A DNA stretch of 64,000 nucleotides from Alnus glutinosa (GCF_958979055.1 NC_084891.1:821001-885000), one strand, 5' to 3'; counted from the first letter of the stretch, positions 11,346 through 23,006 are shown. Numbers and translations are program-made. The notes: generated by a model not told the origin, from the letters alone.

Positions 11346-14248
11346 CTACCAGTAATCCCCACAAGAGCAAGAACCTTCTCTAAAACGATGGAAGCGAATT
11401 GGATCTCTAAGAATTATTTCTCTTTTCCAGCTTCGAGAACAGCTTCATCATTGTATGGCAATCTCGGCAGACTCTCAAGTTCTTCATCACCCTCAATGGA
11501 GCTGATGCTGGCAGATTGATAATACCAAAAGTCACAGCTAACTTTTCACTGTGGTAGTTCACCACTGTGCTAACTTTGAGTTTGGGTTCAGAGATACTAG
11601 AAATAGGCTTCTCTTCTATACAATGTATTTTCTCTAACCTACACAACATTTCCTCTAATTTTGCATATATCACTTGACTCATTGAGTGAGATCGATCACC
11701 TGCCAAAAAAGATTGAACTTTGTTCCCTACCTCAATCCAACTTAGACCAGGTTCCTTCTTAACTCCTCGAACTTTCATCCATTCCCTAATTTTTGTAGCA
11801 TGTAGCTCTAACCCTGCATCATTGTAGATTCTGTAAAGAAGCACATAAGATGCAGACGCCTGAGGTTCATCCTCAATTACTCTCTCTGCAACACATTTGC
11901 CTGTGACACTGTCTGTGTAAACCCTGCAAGCACCCAACAAGGCTTGCCGCATCACTGGATCTTCCTCAAAACCAGAGTTCAGAATGAAACTTTCTGCATC
12001 AGCTAACTTCCCAGCACAACCCAGGAGATCAACAACGCAGGCACAGTGCTTTACATTAGCTGTCATGCCGTAATCTTTCTTCATGCTCTCAAAGTATCTG
12101 CAATGAACAAAGATAGTGAAACCACAACAACTAAGTGTGTGCAAAAGCATCTTTGAATTTCATAACTTCATACTGCTTTAGGTTGTAAAACCTAGCTAGG
12201 TAGTTTGAAAAGAAAAATAGAAAACAAGCAAATAATTCACAGTTTCAAGGATAAACTCCATATTCTATCTAAAGTATAAATCAACTTTGGATAATTACTA
12301 AACAAAAAAGAGTACATAAGTTTTTTTTTTCCTTCTTTCTTGAATATAACATAGCCTTATGCACCACTTAAATTCAATTCACATCTTATTAAAATTACTT
12401 TTCCAATCAACTCCTAGTTTCAGAAAAATTACTCGTGGAAAACAATTTTTTCCGATGCATGATGACTATCCAACCAAAGGAAACAAATTACATATTTAAT
12501 AATGGTGAAAAGGCTTTATAAACCTACCGTAATCCTTCTTCAACAAGCCGCCCATGGCTACAAGCGGTTAGAACTCCAAGGAATGTAATATGGTTCGGTT
12601 CAATTCCACGATCCTTCATCAACTCAAAAAGCCTAAAAGCTATTCTTGCACATACATGTTGCGCATTGCTACTGATCATCACGGACCAGGATACCACATC
12701 CGGATTCTCCATCTCTTCAAGGGTCAGATTAGCAGAATCAATATCTCCAGACTTTGCATACGTGCAAATTTGTGAATTGAGTAACAGTAAAATTCCCAAT
12801 ACCTGTTTTTATTGCATATCCCTGAATCTGCTGTCCAGATCTCGGTGTGGCCAAATTAGCACAAGCGCCCAATACACTTGATATTATGAACTCATCTGGT
12901 TTCCTTCCAGAAGAGAGCAATTTACAGAACAAAGTCAATGCACTTCCAAAATGTCCTTTTTGAATATAACCTGCGATCATGGATGTCCATAAGACATTTG
13001 ACTCCATCCTCAACTGAATCCAAAAAAAAAGTACAAATCAATAAGAGCACTTCCAATGAACTCATCTGACTGAAGGTTCCCCTTTCAAATTTGAGCATCA
13101 ATTTGCTTTCCATACTCAAAAGCTTCAACACCATTACAAGCTTTGAGCATGCTTGAGAATGTAAACTTTGAAGGCTTCATTCCTTGTCTTTGCATCTCAG
13201 AGAAAAGATTGAAAGTTTCATTTGCATATTCATCATAAATGGTATCATCTTGGAGGAATCCAGCGATCATAGCATTATAGATGACGACACTTTGATTGGG
13301 CATCAGTTTGAAAATTTGGATTGCATCAACCAAATCACCACTCTTTGCATAAATAACAAGTAATGCAGTCACAACAACATCATTCGAATCCAGCCCAAGT
13401 TTGACTGAGCAGGCATGAAGCGCTTTTCCATGATGTTTTGAATCCATAAAATTTGTGCAACAACCCTTTAGGACACTTCCCAGTGTATAAGTATTAAACT
13501 TCAGTCGGTGCATTTTTCCTAGAAGTTTCAACATTTCCTCATTGGCACTAATTCTAACAAAACCAGCAATCGTTGAATTCCAAGAAACTTCATCCAAGTC
13601 ATCAGAACTCTCAAACAAAAGCCTCGCCCTATTAACCTCACCACATTTTGAGTACATATGAATGAGGGAATTGGTTACAAAAACTTTAGCCCGAAATCCA
13701 CCCACGATAACTAACCCATTAATCAGCTTACCAAACTCAAGATCCCCAGTTTGACCACACACATTTATAGCACCTGCAAAGGTGAACTTATCAAGTATCA
13801 AACCAGCAACCCTTGCTTCATTAAATACTCCCATTAGCAGAAATCAGAGAATTATATGAAATAACATTGCGTTTTGGCATTTTATCGAACAGCTGACGAG
13901 CTGTGTTTATATCACCACTTTTACAATACATACGAAGAAGATTATTCAGAAAAAACAGACATGGTTTAAAAGCACTTTCGATCATGTGGACACGAGCAAG
14001 CTTGCCATAGATAATAGACCCAGATTTGACAGATAACTGGACCAGTTTTTCGTATAGGTCACAGAGTCTAAAGAAAAGTTTTGCATACGACATGGCTGAG
14101 AATGTTGTAGTGGGTTTGCCAATGGGTTGTCTGTGCCAAGGAAATCTAATGGTGGGGAAGACAAAGTCGGGCTTTGTGGGTTTTGCTCCTTTGAGCAACA
14201 TGTTTCTATAGAGGTTACCGCTTCGTTGTCCGTCCGGAACCTCGCCAT
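11346..14248 (-). pseudogene. PPR-DYW protein gene, decayed (copy A)
   Basis: Read leftward from the ATG at 14246-14248 there are consecutive 35-residue pentatricopeptide motifs (NSLIHMYSKCGEVNRARLLF, YAKSGDLVDAIQIFKLMP, PDEFIISSVLGACANLA), an E/E+ region and a DYW-type C terminus ([25 protein letters not shown]). The motif order is like the At3g13880 family of organelle RNA-binding/editing factors. A GT-AG intron at 12098-12527 joins GLR to YFES in frame. The gene is broken. Two extra bases near 14100 shift the frame, another shift lies near 13830, a TGA follows DAQI (13085-13087), more shifts lie near 13020 and 12790, and a 2-bp loss near 11416 cuts the DYW domain (LEKRNNS then stop). The old DYW stop would be at 11346-11348. 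The TGA at DAQI is shared with copy B, so decay began before the duplication. Confidence 0.85.
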
Positions 14249-14469
14249 AATGCAACGTAACAAACAAACAAATATTCTACGAACATATTTAAATTATGTA
14301 CGTGTCACAATGTAGACCGTTAAAATGAAGTAAAGTCAAATCTAAACCCTCCTCTCCGTCTCAACTCTTCCAAACTGAAGACCCGGGACAATTTTCCACT
14401 CACTACGTTGTTCAAAGACAAATCCAAAAACAAACCCAGATCTCATTGAGTAGCCAAAATATAGACAAG
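14249..14469. promoter_or_regulatory. 221-bp divergent promoter between PPR relic and UGT-A
   Basis: The ATG of the PPR relic (minus) and the ATG of UGT-A (plus) are only 221 bases apart, head to head. An AT-rich TATTTAAAT-like stretch lies near 14285. The same arrangement occurs in copy B (51050-51242). It must carry the UGT-A promoter and 5' leader and may once have served both genes. Confidence 0.5.
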
Positions 14470-15591
14470 ATGCAAGATACAATAGTCTTGCTTCCAGCTC
14501 CAGGCATGGGCCACATGATCTCCATGGTTGAGCTTGGCAAGCTCATACTCCACCGCTACGCTAACAAATTCTCCATCACCATCCTCATCGCCACCGGCTC
14601 CGTTGGGGACAGCCCAGGCGTCACCTCCTACATCCAACGTGTCTCTCAATCCAACCCCTCCATCTCCTTCCAAAGCTTACCCTCTGTTTCCGTTGACACC
14701 GCCCCAACTCGCAGCCGCGCCGCCGTAGCTTTCGAGTTTATCCGCCTCAGCTTAGCCAATACCCCCCATGCACTCCAACAAATCTCAAAATCATTCACCA
14801 TTCGTGCCCTTATCATCGATCTTTTCTGCAGCTCGGCTCTTCCCATAGCCAAAGATCTCAACCTTCCTGTTTATTATTTCTTCACTTCTGGTGCTTACGC
14901 TCTTGCTGCCTTCTTATACCTCCCCAAGATCCATGAGCAAACAATCAAGAGCTTCAAGGACCTCACCACAACTGAATTTCACTTCCCAGGAATGTCATCC
15001 CCGTTGAAAGCAACACACATGCCTGAACCGACACTCGACCGTGACGACCCTGCTTATTGGGACATGCTCTACTTCTGTTCACATCTTCCAAAATCAAATG
15101 GGATTATAGCTAACACGTTTGAGGACCTAGAGCCAAAAGCCTTAAAGGCCATTACTGATGGTGCGTGCGTTCCTGATTCGCCAACTCCGCCGGTTTATTC
15201 AATAGGCCCTCTGATTGCTCACTCGGAAGAGCCAGCAGCTGATGATAGAAATAAAGGTGATAGAGCGCCTGAGGATGAATGTTTGTCGTGGCTTGACAGC
15301 CAACCGAGTAGAAGTGTTGTGTTCTTGTGCTTTGGCAGCCGAGGAACGTTCTCGGTGGCGCAAGTGAAAGAGATAGCCCATGGGTTGGAAAGGAGTGGGC
15401 AGAGATTCTTGTGGGTGTTGAAAAAGCCACTACGCGATGAGAAAGCCAAGCAGACTCAGAATTATACTGCGGATTTCGATTTGGAGGGTGTGCTGCCAGA
15501 AGGGTTCCTGGAGAGAACCAAAGATAGGGGTATGGTGGTGAAGACGTGGGCGCCCCAAGTGGGTGTGCTGAGAAAAGAATCCATTGGGGGT

Positions 15592-15628
<37 letters not shown>

Positions 15629-15924
15629 CGGTGGTTGCAGGAGTGCCGATGGTGGCTTGGCCGCTCTATGCGGAGCAGCACCTGAACAGGAACGTTTTGG
15701 TGAATGACATGAAAATGGCTATTGACTTGGAGCAGAGGGAGGATGATGGGTTTGTGAGTGGTGATGAGTTGGAGAGAAGGGTTAGGGAGTTGATGGAGTC
15801 GGAACAGGGAAGAGAGCTTAGGGAAAAAAGTTGGAAGATGAGAGAAATTGCTTTGGCTGCTTTGGGATTAGCATCTGGTTCGTCTTCAAGAGCCCTGGCC
15901 AAGTTGGTTGAGGCACTTGGATAG
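14470..15924 (+). CDS. UDP-glycosyltransferase, UGT88 type (UGT-A)
   Basis: Single-exon gene, 484 residues, normal for plant family 1 glycosyltransferases. I start at the ATG at 14470 because its paralogues begin at the same place (MADT, MQDT); the open frame upstream has only a TTG. The N-terminal acceptor domain carries the catalytic His15 in APGMGHM and the partner Asp117 in IIDLFC. The C-terminal donor domain has a full 44-residue PSPG box (W360 to Q403) with THCGWNS and a final Gln, the pattern usual for UDP-glucose users. The whole protein, including [15 protein letters not shown] and [14 protein letters not shown], resembles the apple UGT88F phloretin 2'-O-glycosyltransferases, so a flavonoid or dihydrochalcone acceptor is plausible but unproven. 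The enzyme is expected in the cytosol. Distinct from UGT-B and UGT-C by CFGSRGTFS instead of CFGSQGSFS. The frame is intact although its neighbours have decayed. Confidence 0.93.
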
Positions 15925-18460
15925 CGTTTGGAAGTAATTGTAAACTGTGATGGAAAGGAAAATGATTTTCCGCATACATCCGTTTGAGAAAAAATCATGG
16001 AATTTTAAGTACAATTTGAGTTTTGTTTAATTTGCATCCATGTTGTCACTTGCAGCAAACAAACACCGCAGATATTTTAAGCTTCTTCAAAAGCATTTTC
16101 AGGTACCCCTCCCTGCATTGAACTACCTTTTGAAGTTTTATGAGTTTGGAAGAAGATAACGAAATTATGAAATTGGACAATAACCAATTTATCTGACATA
16201 ATTTTGCAAATCCAAATATTCTTTTGCTGTTTCCCATCTTCTAGGCAAATGACTAGATGGTAAGAGGTATGAGATGGAAAAGAATAAATGTGAAATACAA
16301 TTGGACTGGACATGATGTTTAAGTGAAGTGAAAATTAAACAGAAAGGCTTTTTTATTTATTTATTTTTTTTTTATTTTTTTATGGAAGAAAACTATTATA
16401 GACCAAACACAGCAACAATACACACCAGGAAAGCCTGGAACAATCTACCCTCAAGGGCTACATCAGAACAAAATTTCCAAAGAAAATAAAAACCCAACAT
16501 AGCCCTTTTCAAACTGCAGTCCCTCTACTGCAGAAACAAAGCAAACCCGAACAAAACGGTTCTAAACACAACACAGTATACATCAGACTATGTTCTGCAA
16601 ATTCCATATCTTCAAAAGCTTAAGATTCTCTGCAGGGCTGGTATAGCCTCCCTTAGCCATAATCCTTGATCTCACTTCACATCTAATCTTGGAAATAAGG
16701 CTCTCCTCTGTACTAGGAGTGCTTCCATGTATCAAATGATTCCTGGTCATCCAGATGTGGTAAATTACAGCTCCAAGGCTCAATTTGCAGAGCCTAGTTT
16801 CCAATGAATCTCCTCTCAACTGAAACGCACACCACTGAACTACATCATCCCAATCCACCAGCGGTTTACTCACCAAACAATCCGCCAACAAGGACCTCCA
16901 AATTCTACAACTGAAGCTGCAGCCAAAAAAAAATGATCCCTACTCTCAATTTTACTCCAGCAGAAAGGGTAAAGACAATCACCCATTGAAACCCCATTTA
17001 CACATCCTCTCTTTAGTATTCAAAGCATCCTTGAAGACCATCCAAAGTATGAAAGCATGTTGGGTAATAGCACCAGAAAACCAAACGGCTTTCCACCAAC
17101 TAACATCAGCTTTCTCCCTTAGACAATCCCAGGTTTCAGCACAAGAATACAGCCCTTTTTTGGAATTCCAGATAGCCAAATCTTCATCCCCTATCACCAT
17201 TTCATGCAGAAGTATGAAAGGCATATTTTTCACATCTTGAACATCCCCAATATGGCAGGAACTCTCAGAGCATCAATGGAAATGCAAATGCATAGCCAAA
17301 GATTAAGCAGAAGAAGGATGTGTAGCTAGTTATCTGATATTTGAGGTCTCAGCCATTCACCATGGTAATTTTGCCATTAATATCCTCTGTTCTCTCAACT
17401 AGTCACCTTGTAATTACAAGATCTAGTACTCCTTTTCCATACGTAGATTACAGGTTCTATAGTTATGTTCATGGTCAAGACTATCTCAGCTTCATCTTCT
17501 CATAACGTGCTTGTTGAACTCTCCTTAGCATGGTTGTAATATCTCAGAAAATGTCCGGATGGAGCCTCCTGAAATGGTACTTGTGCCTTTCAAGTGGAAA
17601 ATGGCGTTGGGAATGCCCTTCATCCTGAACTATTAAGAGAAGTTTCCTCTATAACATGGAAGACCACATTATTGAAAGAGGAAACGGGAAACCTATAATT
17701 AAGTATATTATCAGATGTTATCTACTTGTTAATGAGAATAGTAAAAAAAAATTGAATGTTTATTTTAGTAAACATTGCTGTTGAAGAAGCAGAGCATTTC
17801 CTGCGTCCAGCTCAGCTAAATTCCATACAATGATACAAAGATAGGAAATATACAGCAGAAGAGTGCTTAGTGCCTTGTTCCACCCTCCCATTCAGCTATA
17901 GAGCATTTGTTTTAATTCTCCGCGTAGAGTGAATGTTAAAAGTTTCGTCAGCTCATTTATGGCCTGGTACAGCGCAAAAAGATTAAGCTATATATCTTTC
18001 TTTGACAATTATCAAATTTCCTTTAAGAATTTTCTTGTATTTCGTTTCTGCTTGGCAGTTTTGGATGCTTACTCATTGAATACATAGGAATGATCTTTAA
18101 ATATAAAGCAGATTGCAGAATGCCAAATGCTTCAAGTCTTATTTTTGTTGCCTTTTTAAACATTTATCATTGAATGCAAAGTACATGAGAATAGTGGGAC
18201 TTGTTCGATTTTAGAGGGATTGGATTGCTATAAATAGACAAACATGTATGCAAATTAAACGAAACTCAAACTGTACTTAAAAACCTGATACTAACGTCTA
18301 AACCGCTTACTTTCTGATAAGAATTGAACACCTAAACATTTTATCCGGATCCCGCTCAATTACATTGCCATTCATGAGCAAAATTCCATGATTCTTCTCA
18401 AACAGATGTATGCAGAAAATCATTTTCCTTTCTATCACAGTTTACAATTACTTCCAAACA
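15925..18460. other. UGT-A 3' flank and spacer between tail-to-tail UGT genes
   Basis: Unique 3' flank at 15925-16348, a LINE fragment at 16349-17215, then a spacer at 17223-18460. The 3' flank and parts of the spacer recur inverted in locus C (33285 down to 31979, and 25797 down to 25553). The spacer from 17428 recurs directly in copy B (51511-52548). No coding frame is supported outside the LINE. Confidence 0.6.
16349..17215 (-). mobile_element. 5'-truncated LINE (non-LTR retrotransposon) fragment
   Basis: Minus-strand frames at 16979-17233 and 16583-16891 match the C-terminal end of plant LINE ORF2. The first has the zf-RVT pattern (GLYSCAETWDCLR, WWKAVWFSGAITQHAFILW, CKWGF). The second has the tail region (LCKLSLGAVIYHIWMTRN). 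The T-rich run from 16349 is the complement of the poly(A) tail. GAAAGGC at 16342-16348 and 17216-17222 flanks the 867-bp insert as a 7-bp target duplication. Locus C has the unoccupied site (reverse strand, near 32790-32796). Only the 3' end of the element is present, so it is dead. Confidence 0.85.
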
Positions 18461-18848
18461 CTATCCAAGTGAGTCAACCAACTTGGCAAGGGCTCTGGTA
18501 GACGAACCAGATGCTGTTCCCAAAGCAGCCAAAGCCATTTCCCTCATCTTCCAACTTTTTCCCCTGAGCTCCCTCCCTTGTTCCGACTCCATCAACTCCC
18601 TAACCCTTCTCTCCAACTCATCCCCACTCACAAATCCATCATCCTCCCTCTGCTCCAAGTCAATAGCCATCTTCATATCGTTCACCAAAACATTCCTGTT
18701 CAGGTGCTGCTCGGCGTAGAGCGGCCAAGCCACCATCGGCACTCCAGCAACCACTGCCTCCAACACCGAATTCCACCCACAGTGAGTCACGAACCCCCCA
18801 ACTGATTCTTTTCTCAGCACACCCACTTGGGGTGCCCACGTCTTCACC
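18461..18848 (-). pseudogene. UGT88 3' fragment (copy A remnant of UGT-B orthologue)
   Basis: The C-terminal 129 codons of a UGT88 gene remain, beginning just before the PSPG box (KTWAPQVG) and ending [10 protein letters not shown] at 18461. They are almost identical to the end of UGT-B (52549-53988). The acceptor domain with the catalytic His and Asp is gone. At CTTCACC (18842-18848) the coding sequence jumps directly into what in copy B is the 5' leader and promoter (from 54024). A frame stays open across the junction but has no ATG upstream, so no protein with an intact start is expected. Confidence 0.93.
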
Positions 18849-19033
18849 GGACCTATTTTTTTTGCTTCCTGTTTGACCAACGTACGTACATAGGAAGTGA
18901 TCGTATATATATAATATATATCGGAGGAAAAAAAAAAATTAAAAAATTGTCCGAATGGTGGTTGGAGTTGGCTGACGTGCGTACCAAACTTTCAAATGTT
19001 CATTATATATACCAAACTTTCAAATGTTCATGA

Positions 19034-19066
<33 letters not shown>

Positions 19067-20738
19067 CGCGAAGATGTAATTTTAGGATGCAAAATCTGAG
19101 TTTAGGGTAGATATTGTAAATGAATAGTGGATATTGTACAGGTTGCATTAGTTTTAATTTGGGTGTTTATTTAAAGTTAACGGATTAAAAATTGTCATGT
19201 TATCTAAAAATTTTGCATCTTGTTTTTACAGGTTGCTTCACCTTTCTATTCACCGTCGCTTTTCTCTAAGCTTTTCCGCCACCGCCAAACTCCAATTTTG
19301 GCTCTCCCATTGTCGTCCCATATTGTGTAGGGTGGCCAAACAATTCTTAGTGGCTAAACGGATTGATTCGGTCACCCCAACTAAATTTTAATGGGATGAA
19401 ATATTAATCGATATTTTAATAATTTTTTAGTTAAAAATGGATGAAATGTTCAATTTAACAAATGTTTCAACGATGTGAATTATAACATTTTTAAAACTCT
19501 CAACCAGGAGCGAAACTACATCGAAGCTTAGGGGCATGGCTACCCTTGATTGCACAAGGGGCGGTGTTGGGGTGGTCACCCACCCATTAATGTATGATTA
19601 ATTTTTTTTCAAAAAAAAAAAAAAGAAAAAAAAGAAAGGAAATTGCACTAGTTTTTTGGGGGAAAAATAAAAATAAAAAATTAAGGGCTATTCTATTCTT
19701 GGAGGAATAGCTATTCATTTCATTTTTGAAATGAATGATCATTCCTTAAACCGAGATATAGTCATTTAAATTAATGGAATGGTTATTTTCAAGAATAATA
19801 AATAAACCAAACCATAAAATAGTTATTCCTTCCTAGACCAACTCTTCCTACCAAAATAATTAAGCCAAAAAATGTTGAAGTATCTTTCCATATATTTCTA
19901 AAATAATAATGTCAAAACTTAGAATAAATCTATCTTTTTTGTAATGGTGAGAGGACATAATCAGACTAATAAAATGTTACACACTCCTACTTCTCCATAT
20001 CCATTTTTATACTCCTTAGTTGACTTTTAAAATCACCATTGAATTTGAAATGAAACTTAATTGGATTTTAATCCAATGATGGTTTTAAAAGCTACCTAAG
20101 GGAGTATGAAAATGCGTGTAAAGAAGTATAAATGTATGTAGCATTGCTTAGCTAAATTTGGAACGAGCTGAAATTTTTACCAGTTCGAACTGGTTGTGAT
20201 AATTTTTATTAACGGACTTATTTCAAATTCTACTAAGTTTAGAAGTTTGTTTACTATAAATACAACATGGGTAACCTAAGAATAGAACTTTGGAATATTT
20301 TATAAGTTTTCTGATAAGCATTACTCGTATGTTGAGTTTTCTTCTATTTAATTACCTCAATTCCTTGGCTGAATTCTTGGTTTTGGAAATAGTTGTGAAT
20401 CTTGTATTGGTTGTTTTTGTGATCCCACTACGTCATGTTGCATCAGCAACCCTTTCGAAAGGTAAAAAAATGGACACAAACCAAAATGACAAGACAAGTT
20501 ATGGCCAAATTGCACAACAATGTAAAAGGAATATCTACACATAACCTAACGAGATATGATACGTTTACAAATTTTATACAACTATTGTATAACTTTAACA
20601 TTTTTTAAAAAAAATAAAAAATAAAATAAAAAATCAATTAGTGGATATTAGATATGTAGGCAGTCGTGGAGACAAAGGGGGGCGGGCAGGCCCCTCTAAA
20701 TGTCTGAGAATTTTTTTTTTATAGATTTAAAAAAAAAT
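18849..20738. other. former UGT promoter and shared non-coding flank (copy A)
   Basis: 18849-19100 matches the promoter/leader of UGT-B (54031-54260), including an AT microsatellite near 19032-19060. 19100-20738 is shared with copy B and non-coding as far as I can tell. A TATAAATA near 20257, followed by T-rich sequence and a short open frame (first ATG 20329), looks more like an LTR remnant than a gene. Confidence 0.5.
19687..19842. repeat. MITE-like element
   Basis: A CTTGGAGGAATAGCTATTC at the left has an imperfect inverted partner near 19823-19842 (about 16 of 19 bases). AT-rich, non-coding DNA with a second small hairpin lies between. It is present in copy B at about 54850-55000, so it predates the duplication. 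Ends and target duplication were not fixed. Confidence 0.35.
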
Positions 20739-20963
20739 GGGATAATTACACTTTTTCCCCCTATTTTATCCACGGGATGGCGATTTAGCCCCCAATGTAC
20801 CAAAATTGTTAAATGACCCTCCCAAACTTGCCAACGTGTGGCAAAATTTACCTTCCGTCCACTCGCCCGTCCGTTTGGACGGAAAGTCGGTCGCGTGCAT
20901 TGCATGTGACCATTTAATGCATTTTCCCTTCCAAAAATACCTCCAACCCCATCAGCTCTTATA
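20739..20963 (+). repeat. left terminal inverted repeat of the Pack-MULE
   Basis: It matches the reverse complement of 23737-23961 with scattered substitutions, through the shared stretches CCAATGTACCAAAATTG and GACCATTTAATGCATTTT. It is also present at 55896-56120 in copy B. Confidence 0.85.
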
Positions 20964-21696
20964 CCCATACATGTCTGCATGAAAGCTTTGGCAAACTCTC
21001 TCTTTGTCTCTCTCACTCTCTCTCTTCGGCTAGCTAGTAGCGACCTAGATTCCAGAATGGCCGAAATTGTAACCGACAAGATGGAGAGCAGCTGGACAGC
21101 CGCAGAACCACTAGTTGACCTGAAGCAGACTGGATGGGCAACGTGGCTAACAACACGAAATGGCCAGGCATGAGAGTTCTTACGAGCTGGTGAGTGCGAA
21201 GAGCCTGAAGAGATTTTCGAGCTAAGATTGCAACCATTGCGGGTGATTGCTAAGCCAAGTAGCTTCTGCTTCTTCTTCTACAGGTCTCGTGTGATTGTCG
21301 TTGGAGAAGAGAGGAATAGAGGCAATTGAAACCACTCGATCAATGGGAGGAGATGTGGATCATTGAGATCAGTTTGTAGCAGATGTGAGATGATAGACCT
21401 AAAAATCACGAAAAAGAATCAAATATATAAAAGTTTTGTTCGTGGTAACATGCAGTTCATGGGTGTTTATTTGTTTCTCAACTTTCTCTGAATATTCATG
21501 AAGAAGAGAGCCATCTGCGCGCCTTAAGAAGCATCATGAGGTACGTGTAAGAAGTTGGGGTTGGGAAGCCATGCAAAGTGAAGAATGGCAAAATATTCCT
21601 TACGCACTATCTCATACGTGTCCCTCACCCACTCCCTCACTCTCTTATAAATACTGGCATCTCCCAGTCGCCATTTCACATCAGAACTAAGATCGC

Positions 21697-22110
21697 ATGC
21701 GGTGGATTGTGGAAGCTATACCCTCTTTCTCTCCATCCATAGCAAGAGGAATGCTCCTTACTGTTGGACTCCTGGTCATAATTGTTGTTCTTATCCTAGT
21801 CCACGAAGCTTCCCGTGCCAACGATAGTCATGATCGCCACTGTCCTCCTTCTTCCTGCGGCAATATCGACAACATAAGCTATCCGTTTCGGTTGAAAGGT
21901 GATCCACCAATCTGTAACTATCAAGGTACAATGTTTCCGACAGTATATTACCCAAGTATGTGTACAGACGTTTACGATCAAGTGGTCTATGGTTTTAAGC
22001 TTTCATGGATCCAAGTTTTGTGTCATAACTTCACAGGAGATGACTTTTGCTACCTCAATAACGTGAATTTCCCTGTTCAGTGCGGCGGCCCTCCAAGGCA
22101 CGGTGCATAA
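21697..22110 (+). pseudogene. LRK10L-type receptor kinase ectodomain fragment captured in the Pack-MULE
   Basis: An ATG at 21697 opens 137 residues: a hydrophobic signal/anchor segment (about 18-36), then CPPSSCGNIDNISYPFRLKG, the start of the GUB_WAK_bind cysteine-rich wall-binding domain of LRK10L/WAK-like kinases. After DPPIC the middle of the domain is missing, and the frame continues with its last part (VVYGFKLSWIQVLC, DDFCYLNN, VQCGG). No transmembrane or kinase region follows. A TATAAATA box sits at 21646-21653, 44 bp before the ATG, so promoter and first exon seem to have been taken together. The internal loss keeps the frame, so a short secreted or anchored protein is conceivable. 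I treat it as a captured fragment. Confidence 0.7.
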
Positions 22111-22606
22111 ATGTGAAGAAACAGGACCGCCCGGGCGATTTGCATGCATTTGGGCCACGTCGGCGATGCGGCGGAAACGTGAAGCAAGTCGTGGAGAGTA
22201 TGAACTACTCCAGAAGTTCAAAAAGTTCAAGAGATCGGAAAGGCGCCTACATCATCGCATGACAGCTCAACCAACGGTAATAGTACACCAGCAAATTTTC
22301 TCTTCAACTGCTAGTAGTCGTTGCTCGATAGTTCTTGGTTTCTCGTCAACGGCTAGTAGCCGTTGCTTGGTTCATGTTTCTCAATATGTAACAACAAAGT
22401 CTTGCCCACTTCTCTATTTCTCTACCGATTAATGTCAAAGCTATGAAACCAACAAGTTTACGTATGTTGCCTGTTGAATTTGTCTGCATGTTTCGTACAC
22501 AGCCTGATTCGTTGGATTTATCACATTAATTCCCATTTGTCTGTATGCCTCTTCTCAGTCAAAGACAGATAGGCGATGCTTCTTATGCAATACGTCTGAT
22601 CTCTCT

Positions 22607-22826
<220 letters not shown>

Positions 22827-22872
22827 TCATGTAGACCATTTCATATGATCACCAAAGAGTTTGTTAATTGCC

Positions 22873-23006
22873 ATGGAAAAGCCCTACTTCTTTCTCTATC
22901 TTTCTCTCTTGCTTGGTTTCTCCTTGCTGCATGGATACTCGATCTACCTATGCTGCAGGAACCGTTGATGGGTCCGAGCAATGGGGATATGTTGAAGTTC
23001 AACCCA
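22873..23006 (+). pseudogene. first-exon fragment of a serine carboxypeptidase-like gene (SCPL51-like)
   Basis: The ATG at 22873 starts a signal-peptide-like stretch ([21 protein letters not shown]). After a frameshift the other frame gives [16 protein letters not shown], close to the SEEWGYVEVRP motif at the mature N terminus of SCPL51-type carboxypeptidases. The sequence CCCA/GTAAAT at 23003-23012 could be the original exon 1 donor site. Nothing downstream resembles exon 2 or the catalytic Ser/Asp/His regions. It is a non-functional captured piece. The call rests on one short motif plus the signal peptide. Confidence 0.55.

Larger units (their letters stand above)
9002..21193 (+). repeat. 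segmental duplication, copy A
   Basis: From 9002 to about 21193 the sequence matches 45833-56344 in the same orientation, with only scattered substitutions and small indels. The left boundary is abrupt at a shared GCCACGTATACATC (9002 and 45833). The right boundary in copy B is hidden by a Gypsy-type insertion at 56345. Two large differences explain the length gap. Copy B lacks the equivalent of 14738-17427 (2690 bp), and copy A lacks the equivalent of about 52937-54030 (1094 bp). An assembly haplotype duplication is the main alternative. Confidence 0.9.

Noticed and set aside
14446-14469. Eight-residue N-terminal extension of UGT-A
   Set aside because: The extension would start with TTG. 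The paralogues start at the ATG corresponding to 14470.
20290-20544. 84-codon hydrophobic frame present in both duplicate copies (also 55447-55701)
   Set aside because: It begins with TTG (first ATG at 20329), lies behind an LTR-like TATA box, and has no recognised family. Conservation is explained by the recent duplication.
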